Below, piece after piece: positions 51,458-59,366 of a stretch of 64,000 nt of DNA (its first letter is position 1; each line of letters starts with the position of its first letter). The position numbers and the translations under genes are program-made. The notes below the pieces were generated by a model that saw only the letters and a list, made by a program, of their open reading frames with translations, did not search any database and was not told the origin of the DNA. The DNA is from Anaerolineae bacterium (lineage in GTDB: Bacteria; Chloroflexota; Anaerolineae; 4572-78; J111): NCBI GenBank assembly GCA_023382535.1, contig JAHDWA010000054.1:1-64000 (forward strand), written 5' to 3'.

Positions 51458-53671
51458 ATGGAGACAAAAATCAGAAAAATTGTTGGCTTGAGCTTGGTTC
51501 TCCTGGCGGTTATGGCCCTGCTAACCCAGACACCGGCTCTGGCCCAGCCCCTGCCGCCGCCCGGCGATCAACCTATCGCCGCTGCCAGACCGGCGGCTGA
51601 CCATCAAACGGGTCATTTCGAGCTTTGTGCGGGGGTGAGCGCGGTGACGATGCCCGATGGCGAGGAGATTACCATCTGGGGTTTTGGAGAAGACAGCGGC
51701 CTGGGCTGCCTGGTTCAACTGCCGGGGCCGGAACTGCGAGTGCCGGCAGGCACCGCTGTCACCGTCGAATTGGTCAATTATCTGCCGGTGGCAACCTCGA
51801 TCATCTTCCCTGGGCAAAGCGGCGTGACGACATCTGGCGGCTCCTCCGGCGCCTTCACGGCCGAGGCGCCCGCCTGCCCGGACCCCTGCCTGTCGCCTAC
51901 CGGGCCGGTCAGCTACAGTTTTAGCGCGGGCGCTCCGGGTACTTACCTGTACGAGAGCGGCACGGCCGACCAGCCGCAGACGGCGATGGGCTTGTATGGC
52001 GCGTTGATCGTAGACTCGAACACCGCCGGCCAGGCTTACAGCAGTGCCGCAACGGCTTACCACGTCGAAGAGGTGCTCGTCCTCAGCGAAATTGACCCGG
52101 ACCTGAACGCCAACCCCAGCGGTTTCAACCTGCTGGACTACAATCCCACCTACTGGCTGCTCAACGGCCGGGCTTATGGCGGTCCCGCCGGCGCCAACAC
52201 CAATCCCGATGTGCTGGATCCCGACGATGCGTCGGCGCAGCCCTACTCGGCGGCCATCAGCGCCGCCGCCGGGCAAAGAGTGCTGGTGCGTTATATCAAC
52301 GCTGGCGGCACCCACGACACGATGGCGCTGCTCGGCCAGTACCAGCGGATTATCGCCCGGAACGCCGATGAGCTGACCGGCGGGCAGGCTTACGACGCCA
52401 CTGCCGAAACGGTCCCCTCCGGGCAGACGGCGGACGCGATCATGGTTTTCAATACTGCCGGGAGCTATCCGCTGTACAACCGCCAGTTGCACCTGACCAA
52501 CGGCGACTTTGGGCCGGATCACCTTGCTTCAGACGGCGGCGGGGGCATGATGACCTTTGTGACGGTCACGGGAGTCGCTCCGGGGAACACAGCGCCCAGT
52601 GTCAGCGCCAGCGCCGATCAAACCACCATCGCCTTGCCGGCTAATGTGGTCAACCTGGATGGCACCGTGACCGATGATGGTTTGCTGGTCCCCTTTACCA
52701 CTACCTGGTCACAGGTGAGCGGGCCGGGTTCGCCAACGGGAGTAACCTTCGGTAACGCCAGCCTGGAAGATACAACGGCAACCTTCACCGCCGGTCCTGG
52801 CGTCTATGTTTTGCGGCTGACTGCTGATGATGGCGAATTTCAGCCCTTTGCCGAGGTCACGGTTACCGTCAACCCGCCGCCGGTCATCCTTTACCTGTCT
52901 CTGTCGGCCAACGTCAGCCTCAACGGGGGCACACTGCCTACGCAGGCCAACGACATCCTCAGCTTTGACGGCACCAACTTTGCCGTGTTCTTCGACGGCG
53001 GGGATGTGGGCCTCGGCACCTTCAATGTGGACGCCTTCGACCGGCTTGACGCCGACACCATTCTGTTATCCGTTGATAACGGCGGTAATGTCCCCGGCTT
53101 TGGACCCATAGATGATGAAGATATCCTCCGCTTCGACGCGACCTCACTGGGTTCCACCACCGTCGGCGCCTTCAGCATGTACTTCGACGGCTCTGACGTC
53201 GGGTTAGGGGGAAGTAACGATGACGATGTGGATGCGATTGAACTTCTGCCCGATAACAGCTTGGTGATCTCGACCGTAGGCCCTCCCACACCGTTCGCCT
53301 CCATCTCGCCTACGCCCCAGGATGAAGACCTGCTGCGCTGTGCCGGAACCTTCGGGTCGGTGACCTCTTGCGCCTGGAGCATGTATTTCGACGGCTCTGA
53401 CGTGAGTCTGGGTTCCGATGCAGGTGAGGATGTGGATGCAGTAGGCTTCGCCGCCAACGGCATCTACTTGAGCACGCTGGGAGGCTTCTTTACCTTCGAC
53501 CCCAGCCCGCCCGGCACCGGATTTCTCTCCGGTGCAGGAGAAGATGTCTTTCTCTGCGGCTCGCCGGTAACCGGCGCCAGTACAAGCTGCACCATTCCAG
53601 GAACGGTCTTCTTTGACGGCACCACCTTCGGCATCCCCAATAATGTGTTAGACGGGATTGATATGCCGTAA
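51458..53671 (+). CDS. Cupredoxin-fold protein with PKD and YFDGSDVGL repeats, copy 3
   Basis: A protein of 737 residues from an ATG with an AAGGAGA site; a GTG at 51419 is less likely. A signal peptide (VGLSLVLLAVMALLTQTPALA) precedes a cupredoxin region at about 45-375 with SIIFPGQSG and YLYESGTADQPQTAMG, lacking the copper ligands. A PKD-like domain spans about 376-470. Residues about 475-737 repeat YFDGSDVGLGG...DDVDAIELLPDN units like the C-terminus of the giant protein at 42378. It is probably a structural or surface derivative of a copper protein. Confidence 0.8.
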   Translation: METKIRKIVGLSLVLLAVMALLTQTPALAQPLPPPGDQPIAAARPAADHQTGHFELCAGVSAVTMPDGEEITIWGFGEDSGLGCLVQLPGPELRVPAGTAVTVELVNYLPVATSIIFPGQSGVTTSGGSSGAFTAEAPACPDPCLSPTGPVSYSFSAGAPGTYLYESGTADQPQTAMGLYGALIVDSNTAGQAYSSAATAYHVEEVLVLSEIDPDLNANPSGFNLLDYNPTYWLLNGRAYGGPAGANTNPDVLDPDDASAQPYSAAISAAAGQRVLVRYINAGGTHDTMALLGQYQRIIARNADELTGGQAYDATAETVPSGQTADAIMVFNTAGSYPLYNRQLHLTNGDFGPDHLASDGGGGMMTFVTVTGVAPGNTAPSVSASADQTTIALPANVVNLDGTVTDDGLLVPFTTTWSQVSGPGSPTGVTFGNASLEDTTATFTAGPGVYVLRLTADDGEFQPFAEVTVTVNPPPVILYLSLSANVSLNGGTLPTQANDILSFDGTNFAVFFDGGDVGLGTFNVDAFDRLDADTILLSVDNGGNVPGFGPIDDEDILRFDATSLGSTTVGAFSMYFDGSDVGLGGSNDDDVDAIELLPDNSLVISTVGPPTPFASISPTPQDEDLLRCAGTFGSVTSCAWSMYFDGSDVSLGSDAGEDVDAVGFAANGIYLSTLGGFFTFDPSPPGTGFLSGAGEDVFLCGSPVTGASTSCTIPGTVFFDGTTFGIPNNVLDGIDMP

Positions 53672-53692
53672 GTTAAGTGTTTACCAAAAACC

Positions 53693-53726
53693 AGACCTGG
53701 CAGGTCTAAAAAGACCTGCCAGGTCT
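53693..53726. repeat. CCTGGCAGG palindromic repeat
   Basis: Arms AGACCTGGCAGGTCT and AGACCTGCCAGGTCT around AAAA; each arm is itself nearly palindromic. It shares its core with the in-frame repeat at 11478-11510. It lies between copy 3 and the next gene and could also act as a weak terminator. Confidence 0.65.
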
Positions 53727-53743
53727 GCCTCCAGGAGGTTAAA

Positions 53744-54247
53744 ATGCAACGTACCCTGACCAAGCCAGCGGAAACTTTCCGTGATTTGTGGACCTTGATC
53801 GGGCTGGCAGCCCTGGCGATTGTGCTGGCCGGGTTGGCCTTGTGGCTCTTTACCCGGTCAATGTCTCCCGTAGCGGAGCCATCTGCGCCCTCGTCAGACC
53901 CGATGGCCAGCATTTCGCAGACTGCCTTCACCGACGCCACCGGCGTGCGCATCCTGCGCGTCTTCAGCACCGCCGGAGGCGGCATGATTGACGTGCGCTA
54001 CCAGGTGGTTGACCCGGACAAGGCGATCATTGTCCACGATACCGAAAACCCGCCCAAGCTGATGAACGAAGCCAGTGAGAAGATCATTGACCGGCCCTTC
54101 CACGATCATTCCTCCGGGACGGAGCTCCGGGCGGGGGGGACTTACCAGGAAATCCTGGTCAACGAGGGCGGCGTCATCAACCCCGGCGACCTGATCACTA
54201 TCTTCATCGGCCGCGAGGCTCGGCTTGACCATGTGCCGGTTCAGTAG
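53744..54247 (+). CDS. Membrane-anchored extracytoplasmic protein, unknown function
   Basis: A protein of 167 residues with one N-terminal membrane helix (TLIGLAALAIVLAGLALWLFT) and a soluble domain (GVRILRVFSTAGGGMIDVRYQVVDPDKA) that looks like a beta-sandwich. HDTENPPKL and FHDHSSGTEL contain His residues that could bind metal. CAGGAGG precedes the start. It is part of the copper/cupredoxin run. No family is recognised. Confidence 0.75.
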   Translation: MQRTLTKPAETFRDLWTLIGLAALAIVLAGLALWLFTRSMSPVAEPSAPSSDPMASISQTAFTDATGVRILRVFSTAGGGMIDVRYQVVDPDKAIIVHDTENPPKLMNEASEKIIDRPFHDHSSGTELRAGGTYQEILVNEGGVINPGDLITIFIGREARLDHVPVQ

Positions 54248-54251
54248 GCGA

Positions 54252-54800
54252 ATGCGCCCAGCCGCGTTGGGTTTGGCCCTGCTGGCCTCGCTCTGGCTGG
54301 CTGCCGGAGCAGCGGCCCACGCGCTGCTGCTCAGATCGGAGCCTGCAGCGGGCGCGGCCCTGGCCCAATCCCCTGAGCGGGTGATCGCCTGGTTTAGCCA
54401 GGAGCTTGACACCGGCTTCAGCGCCTTACAGGTTGTGGATGGGGAGGGCTACCAGGTTGACGCCGGCGACGGCGGTGTGGATTTGAACGACCCCGACCAT
54501 GCCTCGCTTGTCGTCACCCTGCCGGCGGACCTGCCCGCAGGCAGGTACACGGCTCATTGGACAGCGGTCAGCGCCGACGATGGCGATACCACCGAGGGAG
54601 AATTTTTCTTCACCGTCGGCGAGACCGGGTCGGTCCAGGCGATCGCCGCCAGCGAGAGCGCGGCGGCGGCCTGGACGGTCTGGCTGGTGGGTGGCATTGT
54701 CTTTGGCCTGGGCATCCTGCTGGCGCTTGTCATGGTTTTCGCCTGGGGGCTTTCCCGCTCGCGTCCGGGCCATCAAAACAGTGAGGTGAGACAGGGGTGA
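54252..54800 (+). CDS. CopC-domain copper-binding protein with C-terminal membrane helix
   Basis: A protein of about 182 residues: signal peptide (LGLALLASLWLAAGAAA), CopC domain beginning AHALLLRSEPAAGA so that His is at or next to the mature N-terminus, and a C-terminal membrane helix (VGGIVFGLGILLALVMVFAW). The usual DGH copper ligand near the domain end reads DDGDTTEG, so one His is replaced by Asp. Start choices at 54225 and 54231 overlap the previous gene; the ATG at 54252 has an AGTAGG site. It likely handles periplasmic copper, with altered affinity. Confidence 0.8.
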   Translation: MRPAALGLALLASLWLAAGAAAHALLLRSEPAAGAALAQSPERVIAWFSQELDTGFSALQVVDGEGYQVDAGDGGVDLNDPDHASLVVTLPADLPAGRYTAHWTAVSADDGDTTEGEFFFTVGETGSVQAIAASESAAAAWTVWLVGGIVFGLGILLALVMVFAWGLSRSRPGHQNSEVRQG

Positions 54801-56221
54801 GCCGGCAGGTAAAAAAGGCGGGCTTCGTTTTGATCATCGGGCTGGCCTGCCTGGTTCTTTGGCTGCAGACCCGGATATCGCCGCAAGTTTCGGCTGCGCC
54901 GCCGGCTGCCGCCAAAAGTTCAGCGGAGCTGCTCCCGCTCGGCTCTGCCCCGGCCCCGACGCCAATTGCCCGGCTGTTTTCGGTGGAAGCGCCGGCTCTC
55001 CTGGGTTCACCTGCCGCCAGGCCGCTCCCCCTGGGGGTTCCGGCCGCCAAGCCGCCCCCTTTTTTTCTGCTGCACCCCGTCCAGGCCGGGGAGACGCTGG
55101 TCGCTGTTGCTGCCCGCTATAACCTGACGACCGAAAAGCTCCTGGCCGCCAACGAGATCAGGGACCCCACCCAACTGGCCCCAGGGCAGGAACTGCTGAT
55201 CCCGCCCGCCGATCAGTTCTACCAGGGCCGGCTTGTGCCCCATCGCCTGAAAGCAGGCGAGACAATACTGAGCCTCGCCGTCAAATATGGTTCCAGCGTC
55301 AAAGCCATCGAGGTTGCCAATGCTCACCTGGAGCTTGGGTCTTTAGCGCCGGGCGAGACCCTGGCCGTTCCGGTCATTTTCAGCCGGGCCAATCCACCGG
55401 TTTTTGTGGAAGCGCCGGCCGGGGCTGTTTATCACCGGGTTCAGCCGGGGGAAAACCCTGCGGCCATTGCCGCGGCCTACGATCTCCCGCTCGAGATTCT
55501 CCTGGCCGCCAACCGCATCGCTGACCCCCGGCGGCTGCAAATAGGCCGGAAGCTGATGATCCCGCCCCATCCCGGCATCAACCAGGGTTTTCCGGTGATC
55601 CTTTACGAACTGGCCGCCGGCGACACCCTGATGCGCCTGGCCTCCCGCTTTGGCTCCAGCGTGAAAGATATTCTGGCGGTCAACCCGGAGCTTGACCCGG
55701 CAGCCTTGACGGCCGGCCAGCAGGTGGCGATTCCGGTTATCTTTGCCCCGCCCCGGCGCCCGGCGCGGCCGTTTGGCCCGCTGCCGCCATCCGTCCCGCC
55801 GCCGGCTCTGCCGGATTTACAGCAGCAGCTCGCCGCGGCAGTGAATGACGAGCGGCAGCAGCACGGGCTGGCCCCTTACCTCTATGACGAGCAGCTTGAG
55901 AGCGTCGCCCTGGCCCATGCCCAGGATATGGTGGTGCGCGATTTTCTGGCCCATGTGACGCCCGATGGGAAGAGATTGGCCGACCGGCTGGCCGCGGGTG
56001 GGATCGAGGGAGTCAAGAGCAGCGGTGAGAATATCCAGCGGAACGCCCGGCCCCAGCGGCAGGCCGCAACCGCCGCCGTGGCCTGGTTTATGAACAGCGC
56101 TCCCCATCGTTACAATCTCTTGCACGAACAGTATACTCACCTGGGCGTCGCCGCCGTCGAAGGCGCGCCCGGCTGGTATACCTTTGTCCTGGTCTTTGCC
56201 CAGCGGCCCGCCGAGCGTTAA
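54797..56221 (+). CDS. Exported protein with four LysM domains and a CAP domain
   Basis: A protein of 474 residues from a GTG overlapping the CopC gene by four bases (GTGA). A signal anchor (GFVLIIGLACLVLWL) is followed by LysM domains at about 91-137, 148-190, 212-255 and 268-312 (each with AGE/PGE-type starts and IPP or IPV ends). A CAP/SCP domain follows at about 335-470 (LAHAQDMVVRDFLAHVTPDG, SSGENIQR, HRYNLLHEQYTHLGVAA). LysM domains bind wall glycan. Bacterial CAP proteins are widespread secreted proteins of mostly unknown activity. Confidence 0.88.
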   Translation: MSRQVKKAGFVLIIGLACLVLWLQTRISPQVSAAPPAAAKSSAELLPLGSAPAPTPIARLFSVEAPALLGSPAARPLPLGVPAAKPPPFFLLHPVQAGETLVAVAARYNLTTEKLLAANEIRDPTQLAPGQELLIPPADQFYQGRLVPHRLKAGETILSLAVKYGSSVKAIEVANAHLELGSLAPGETLAVPVIFSRANPPVFVEAPAGAVYHRVQPGENPAAIAAAYDLPLEILLAANRIADPRRLQIGRKLMIPPHPGINQGFPVILYELAAGDTLMRLASRFGSSVKDILAVNPELDPAALTAGQQVAIPVIFAPPRRPARPFGPLPPSVPPPALPDLQQQLAAAVNDERQQHGLAPYLYDEQLESVALAHAQDMVVRDFLAHVTPDGKRLADRLAAGGIEGVKSSGENIQRNARPQRQAATAAVAWFMNSAPHRYNLLHEQYTHLGVAAVEGAPGWYTFVLVFAQRPAER

Positions 56222-56244
56222 AACACCCGGCTACTGGCAATGAA

Positions 56245-56313
56245 AGCCTGATAAATCAGGCTGCCTGCCCGATTGAGTCGGGTTCTAACCGGCTTTCACC
56301 TGTTTCAGCCGGT
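56245..56313. repeat. Three hairpins between convergent genes
   Basis: AGCCTGAT/ATCAGGCT (56245-56262), CCCGA/TCGGG with a TTGAG loop (56268-56282) and ACCGGCT/AGCCGGT with a 12-base loop (56288-56313). CTGATA at 56248-56253 and TTCA words recall the arrays near the Y1 transposase. It may also terminate transcription from both sides. Confidence 0.5.
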
Positions 56314-56319
56314 GGCGGG

Positions 56320-56898
56320 TTACTGTTTGAGAATAAGCGGCAAGAAAACGCGGCCTCCACCACCGATGGGATTGCCGTTGCTGTCAAACAAGGGCAGCTT
56401 GACCATAAAGGTAGGGGTAATAGAGCCGGGTTCAACGAGTTGGGCGGTGCAGATGAGCTTGCTAGTGGTGGCCAGGACACGACCAGAACCTTGGGCGAAG
56501 GTGTTGAGGTTGAGGGGGGTTTCGTTGAAGAAAGTAGCCTGGGTTGAGTAGGTACCAGTTTCGTTGGAAACGAGGTTATCGGTGAAAGAAGTAACGGTGC
56601 CGCCGCCGGTATTAAAGAATTGCAAAATCAGCGAGGTGGCTTGCGTGTCAAAATTGGTGCAATGCACCGAGGTGGCGATACCGTTTGGCCCACTTGTATC
56701 GTTGTGGACCCCGGTGAACATATACAGCACCGAAAAACCTGACGGAGGCGGGTCGGCCAAACCTAACCCGTCAATTTCACCACTTGGCTCTTCTTCGGGG
56801 GGTTCTGCCGTCGGCCCTTGAGCGTAGGCTATCGCCAGGGTTAGCATTAGCCCCAGGCTGAGGGCCAGGGTTAGGGTGACCAATAACTTCCTTTTCAT
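56320..56898 (-). CDS. Small exported protein ending in FLPLILK
   Basis: A protein of 192 residues with a signal peptide (KLLVTLTLALSLGLMLTLAIAYA) and a Pro/Glu-rich linker. A beta-rich domain (YMFTGVHNDTSGPNGIATSVHCTNF, VSNETGTYSTQATFF) contains two cysteines. The C-terminus reads VFLPLILKQ after a Gly run. I do not recognise the domain. AAAGGAGAG precedes the start. An inverted repeat overlaps the likely transcription start. Confidence 0.82.
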   Translation of the reverse strand: MKRKLLVTLTLALSLGLMLTLAIAYAQGPTAEPPEEEPSGEIDGLGLADPPPSGFSVLYMFTGVHNDTSGPNGIATSVHCTNFDTQATSLILQFFNTGGGTVTSFTDNLVSNETGTYSTQATFFNETPLNLNTFAQGSGRVLATTSKLICTAQLVEPGSITPTFMVKLPLFDSNGNPIGGGGRVFLPLILKQ

Positions 56899-56927
56899 GA
56901 GCGCATCTCTCCTTTCACTACATCCTG

Positions 56928-56952
56928 CGGTGATATCGTTAGTGTATCACCG
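56928..56952. promoter_or_regulatory. Operator-like inverted repeat next to a -10
   Basis: CGGTGATA and TATCACCG are perfect arms nine bases apart, immediately downstream of a minus-strand TATAAT (56953-56958). A protein bound here would block the gene at 56320-56898. Confidence 0.5.
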
Positions 56953-57117
56953 ATTATAAACCTGGTCTATAGGGCTTCACTAGCTTTTTTTGACTAAATG
57001 ATTGTAGTTCAAAATGACTAAAAGGACTAGTCAGCGCTTCAACATGGACTAGCCAGCGATAGTTCTTTTTTAGTTCTATATAGTTCTTTTTTAGTTCGCT
57101 CAGACCGGCTAGGGTCA

Positions 57118-57146
57118 TTAACATCTGGCCGGGGCTTTTGTATAAT
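57118..57146 (+). promoter_or_regulatory. Promoter of the CopC-CopD fusion gene
   Basis: TTAACA (57118-57123), a 17-base spacer and a consensus TATAAT (57141-57146). The predicted start is near 57153, about 86 bases before the ATG. Confidence 0.7.
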
Positions 57147-57164
57147 AAATGCTATCGGAATTAA

Positions 57165-57226
57165 GGTGACAGGCACTTGCCGGACAATTTATTGGGCTTA
57201 TTGGGTGTTTAAAAGTGCCTGTCACC
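57165..57226. repeat. GGTGACAGGCACTT inverted repeat
   Basis: Perfect 14-base arms (57165-57178 and 57213-57226) separated by 34 bases, in the leader of the CopC-CopD gene. The arm would supply an artefactual N-terminus if the GTG at 57215 were used. Confidence 0.65.
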
Positions 57227-57238
57227 TGGTTTTTCCTA

Positions 57239-59365
57239 ATGGGCGCTAAGGATACTATTTTGACGATCTTCAATGGCAAGAATTCGATAAATAAGGTACT
57301 AACCTCAGCCAAAAGCTGGTTCATCGCCTTGCTGCTGGCTTGGGGGACAGCCTTAGTTCCTGCCTCCGCTTTTGCTCACGCGGGCCTGGTCCGCTCCGAC
57401 CCGGCCGATAATGCCGTTCTCACGGAGCCGCCCGCAGAAATCCGCCTCTGGTTCAGCGAAGCCATTTCCCCTGATTTCAGCGGCGCGCAAATTCTGGATA
57501 TTAACGGCCGGCCGGTCCAGGGCGTCAGCCTGCGGGTCAACCCGGCTGAAAACCTGCTCATCTTGACCCCGCCCGCGCTGGCGGAGGGGCTTTACAGCGT
57601 CCGCTGGAAAGTTTTATCCGAGGCCGACGGCCACTTTACCCAGGGCCTGCTGGTATTTGGCCTGGGCGAAGGGGTAGACCTGAGCCAGGCCGCTGCCGCC
57701 GAAACGGAAGCAGGGCCGCCGCCCTGGGAGGTCTGGCTGCGCTGGCTTAACTTTAGCGCCCTGCTGGCCCTGGCCGGCAGTGTTGGCGTCGCCTTCCTGG
57801 TTCTTGGTTCGGGCCGCGCTCTGCCCGCCGGGGAAGAACTCAACCTCTACTCGCTGCGGCGGGCCGCACAGGGCCGGGTGCTGGCCCTGGCGACAGGCTG
57901 GAGCAGCCTGGCCTGGCTGGCCGGCTTTGGCTTACTCCTGTGGCAGATTTTGCTGCTGGCGAACAGCCTGGCGGAAGAGGCGTCATTGGCCGGGGTGGGC
58001 TGGCAGCTTGTCAGCGGGACCCGTTGGGGCTGGTTCTGGCTGGCCCGGCAGGGAGTCCTGCTGCTTCTGTCAGGGGTCCTGTTCCGGCTGCATCGGTCAG
58101 CAGGGGCGCAGAAAAGTTCGGCCATGCTCCTCCGCTCTCACCTGCCCCCTCGCCGGGCTTCGCTCGGCAGAGTTCACGGGGGTGCTCCTCTGGGCTATAT
58201 CGCTGCTTTGCTGTTATTGGCCCTTCTGACGATACAGGCCCTCACCGGCCACGCCGCCGCCCTGACTGCCTATACGGCCCTGGCCGTGCTTGTTGATACC
58301 CTCCACTTGCTGGCCGCCAGTCTTTGGGTCGGCGGGCTGCTGGCGCTGCTGGCCGGCTTGCTGCCCCTCCTGCGGCGAGACCGGGCCGATTTTGCGGCGC
58401 TGGCGCGGGCAAGCGTTGGCCCTTTCAGCCGGTCAGCCGCCCTCAGTGTGGGTCTCCTGGTCGCCACCGGGTTGTATAGTACGGGCCACCAGGTGGCTTC
58501 GCTCGATGCCCTGCTGGGCACGCTGTATGGACAGACTTTGCTGGCCAAACTGGGCCTGCTGCTGGGGGTGGGGCTTTTGGGCTGGCTCAATTCGCTGGCG
58601 GTCCATCCCCGCCTGGCTGCGCCGCTGGCTCGCCGGCTGGGCCGCCCGCCCGGCTGGACCCCCCTGGCCCTGCACCACCTGCCGCGGCTGGTCTTGCTGG
58701 AAGCCGGCCTGGGCTTGTTGGTTATCTTGGCGACGGGGGTGATGACCGCCACGCCGCCGGCCCGCGGGCCGGAGTTCGAGGTGGCGGCAGAGGAGATTCC
58801 CACCGCGCTCGATCAAACCGTTGACGATATGCTGATCACTTTTTCAGCCAAACCCAACCGGCCCGGCCAGAATATGTTTACCGTGCGCGCGGTCAGCACC
58901 CGTCGCCCGCCTCCGGCGGAAGTGATGCGGGTCATCCTGCGCTTCACCTTTTTGGGCCAGGAGATGGGCCGGACCTCGGCCGACGCCGTCGAGATCGAGC
59001 CGGGCCTGTACCAAATCGGCGGGAACTATCTTAGCCTGGCCGGGGCGTGGCAGGTGCAGGTGGTGGTGCGGCGAAAGGGGATCGAGGACAGCGTGGCCCA
59101 ATTCAATTGGATGGTCGCGCCGCCCGGCCCGGCCCGCCCGGTCTTCATTTCCCGGCGCCCTTTGGAATCGATCTTGACCCCGGCCGCCGGACTCCTTGGC
59201 CTGAGCTTACTGCTTGTGGCCGGATGGTGGTTGGGACGTGGCAGAGGGGCGCAGCCAGGGCTTGTACCGGCCCAGGAGCCACTTGAAGATTTAGAAAACC
59301 CGGCCAGGCCAGAAATAGCCGCCACGCAGGATCCAACCTACCGGGTTAATACGGGGAGTTTGTAA
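57239..59365 (+). CDS. CopC-CopD fusion, copper import/resistance membrane protein
   Basis: A protein of about 708 residues. A signal peptide (WFIALLLAWGTALVPASAFA) ends so that the mature chain starts HAGLVRSDPADNAV, the CopC N-terminal His. The CopC domain keeps its ADGHFTQG ligand loop. A CopD-like domain of about eight helices follows at about 160-500 (TLHLLAASLWVGGLLALL, ATGLYSTGHQVASLDALLGTLYGQTLLAKL). An extracytoplasmic YtkA-like beta domain spans about 515-640, with a last membrane helix near 655. CopCD proteins bind and move copper across the membrane. The lipoprotein gene follows at once. Confidence 0.9.
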   Translation: MGAKDTILTIFNGKNSINKVLTSAKSWFIALLLAWGTALVPASAFAHAGLVRSDPADNAVLTEPPAEIRLWFSEAISPDFSGAQILDINGRPVQGVSLRVNPAENLLILTPPALAEGLYSVRWKVLSEADGHFTQGLLVFGLGEGVDLSQAAAAETEAGPPPWEVWLRWLNFSALLALAGSVGVAFLVLGSGRALPAGEELNLYSLRRAAQGRVLALATGWSSLAWLAGFGLLLWQILLLANSLAEEASLAGVGWQLVSGTRWGWFWLARQGVLLLLSGVLFRLHRSAGAQKSSAMLLRSHLPPRRASLGRVHGGAPLGYIAALLLLALLTIQALTGHAAALTAYTALAVLVDTLHLLAASLWVGGLLALLAGLLPLLRRDRADFAALARASVGPFSRSAALSVGLLVATGLYSTGHQVASLDALLGTLYGQTLLAKLGLLLGVGLLGWLNSLAVHPRLAAPLARRLGRPPGWTPLALHHLPRLVLLEAGLGLLVILATGVMTATPPARGPEFEVAAEEIPTALDQTVDDMLITFSAKPNRPGQNMFTVRAVSTRRPPPAEVMRVILRFTFLGQEMGRTSADAVEIEPGLYQIGGNYLSLAGAWQVQVVVRRKGIEDSVAQFNWMVAPPGPARPVFISRRPLESILTPAAGLLGLSLLLVAGWWLGRGRGAQPGLVPAQEPLEDLENPARPEIAATQDPTYRVNTGSL

Positions 59366-59366
59366 G

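Larger units (their letters stand above)
56953..57238. other. Regulatory spacer upstream of the CopC-CopD gene
   Basis: No gene. It contains direct repeats GGACTAGTCAGCG (57024) and GGACTAGCCAGCG (57046), two 17-base copies of TAGTTCTTTTTTAGTTC (57060 and 57081), a promoter and an inverted repeat (separate entries). Confidence 0.55.
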
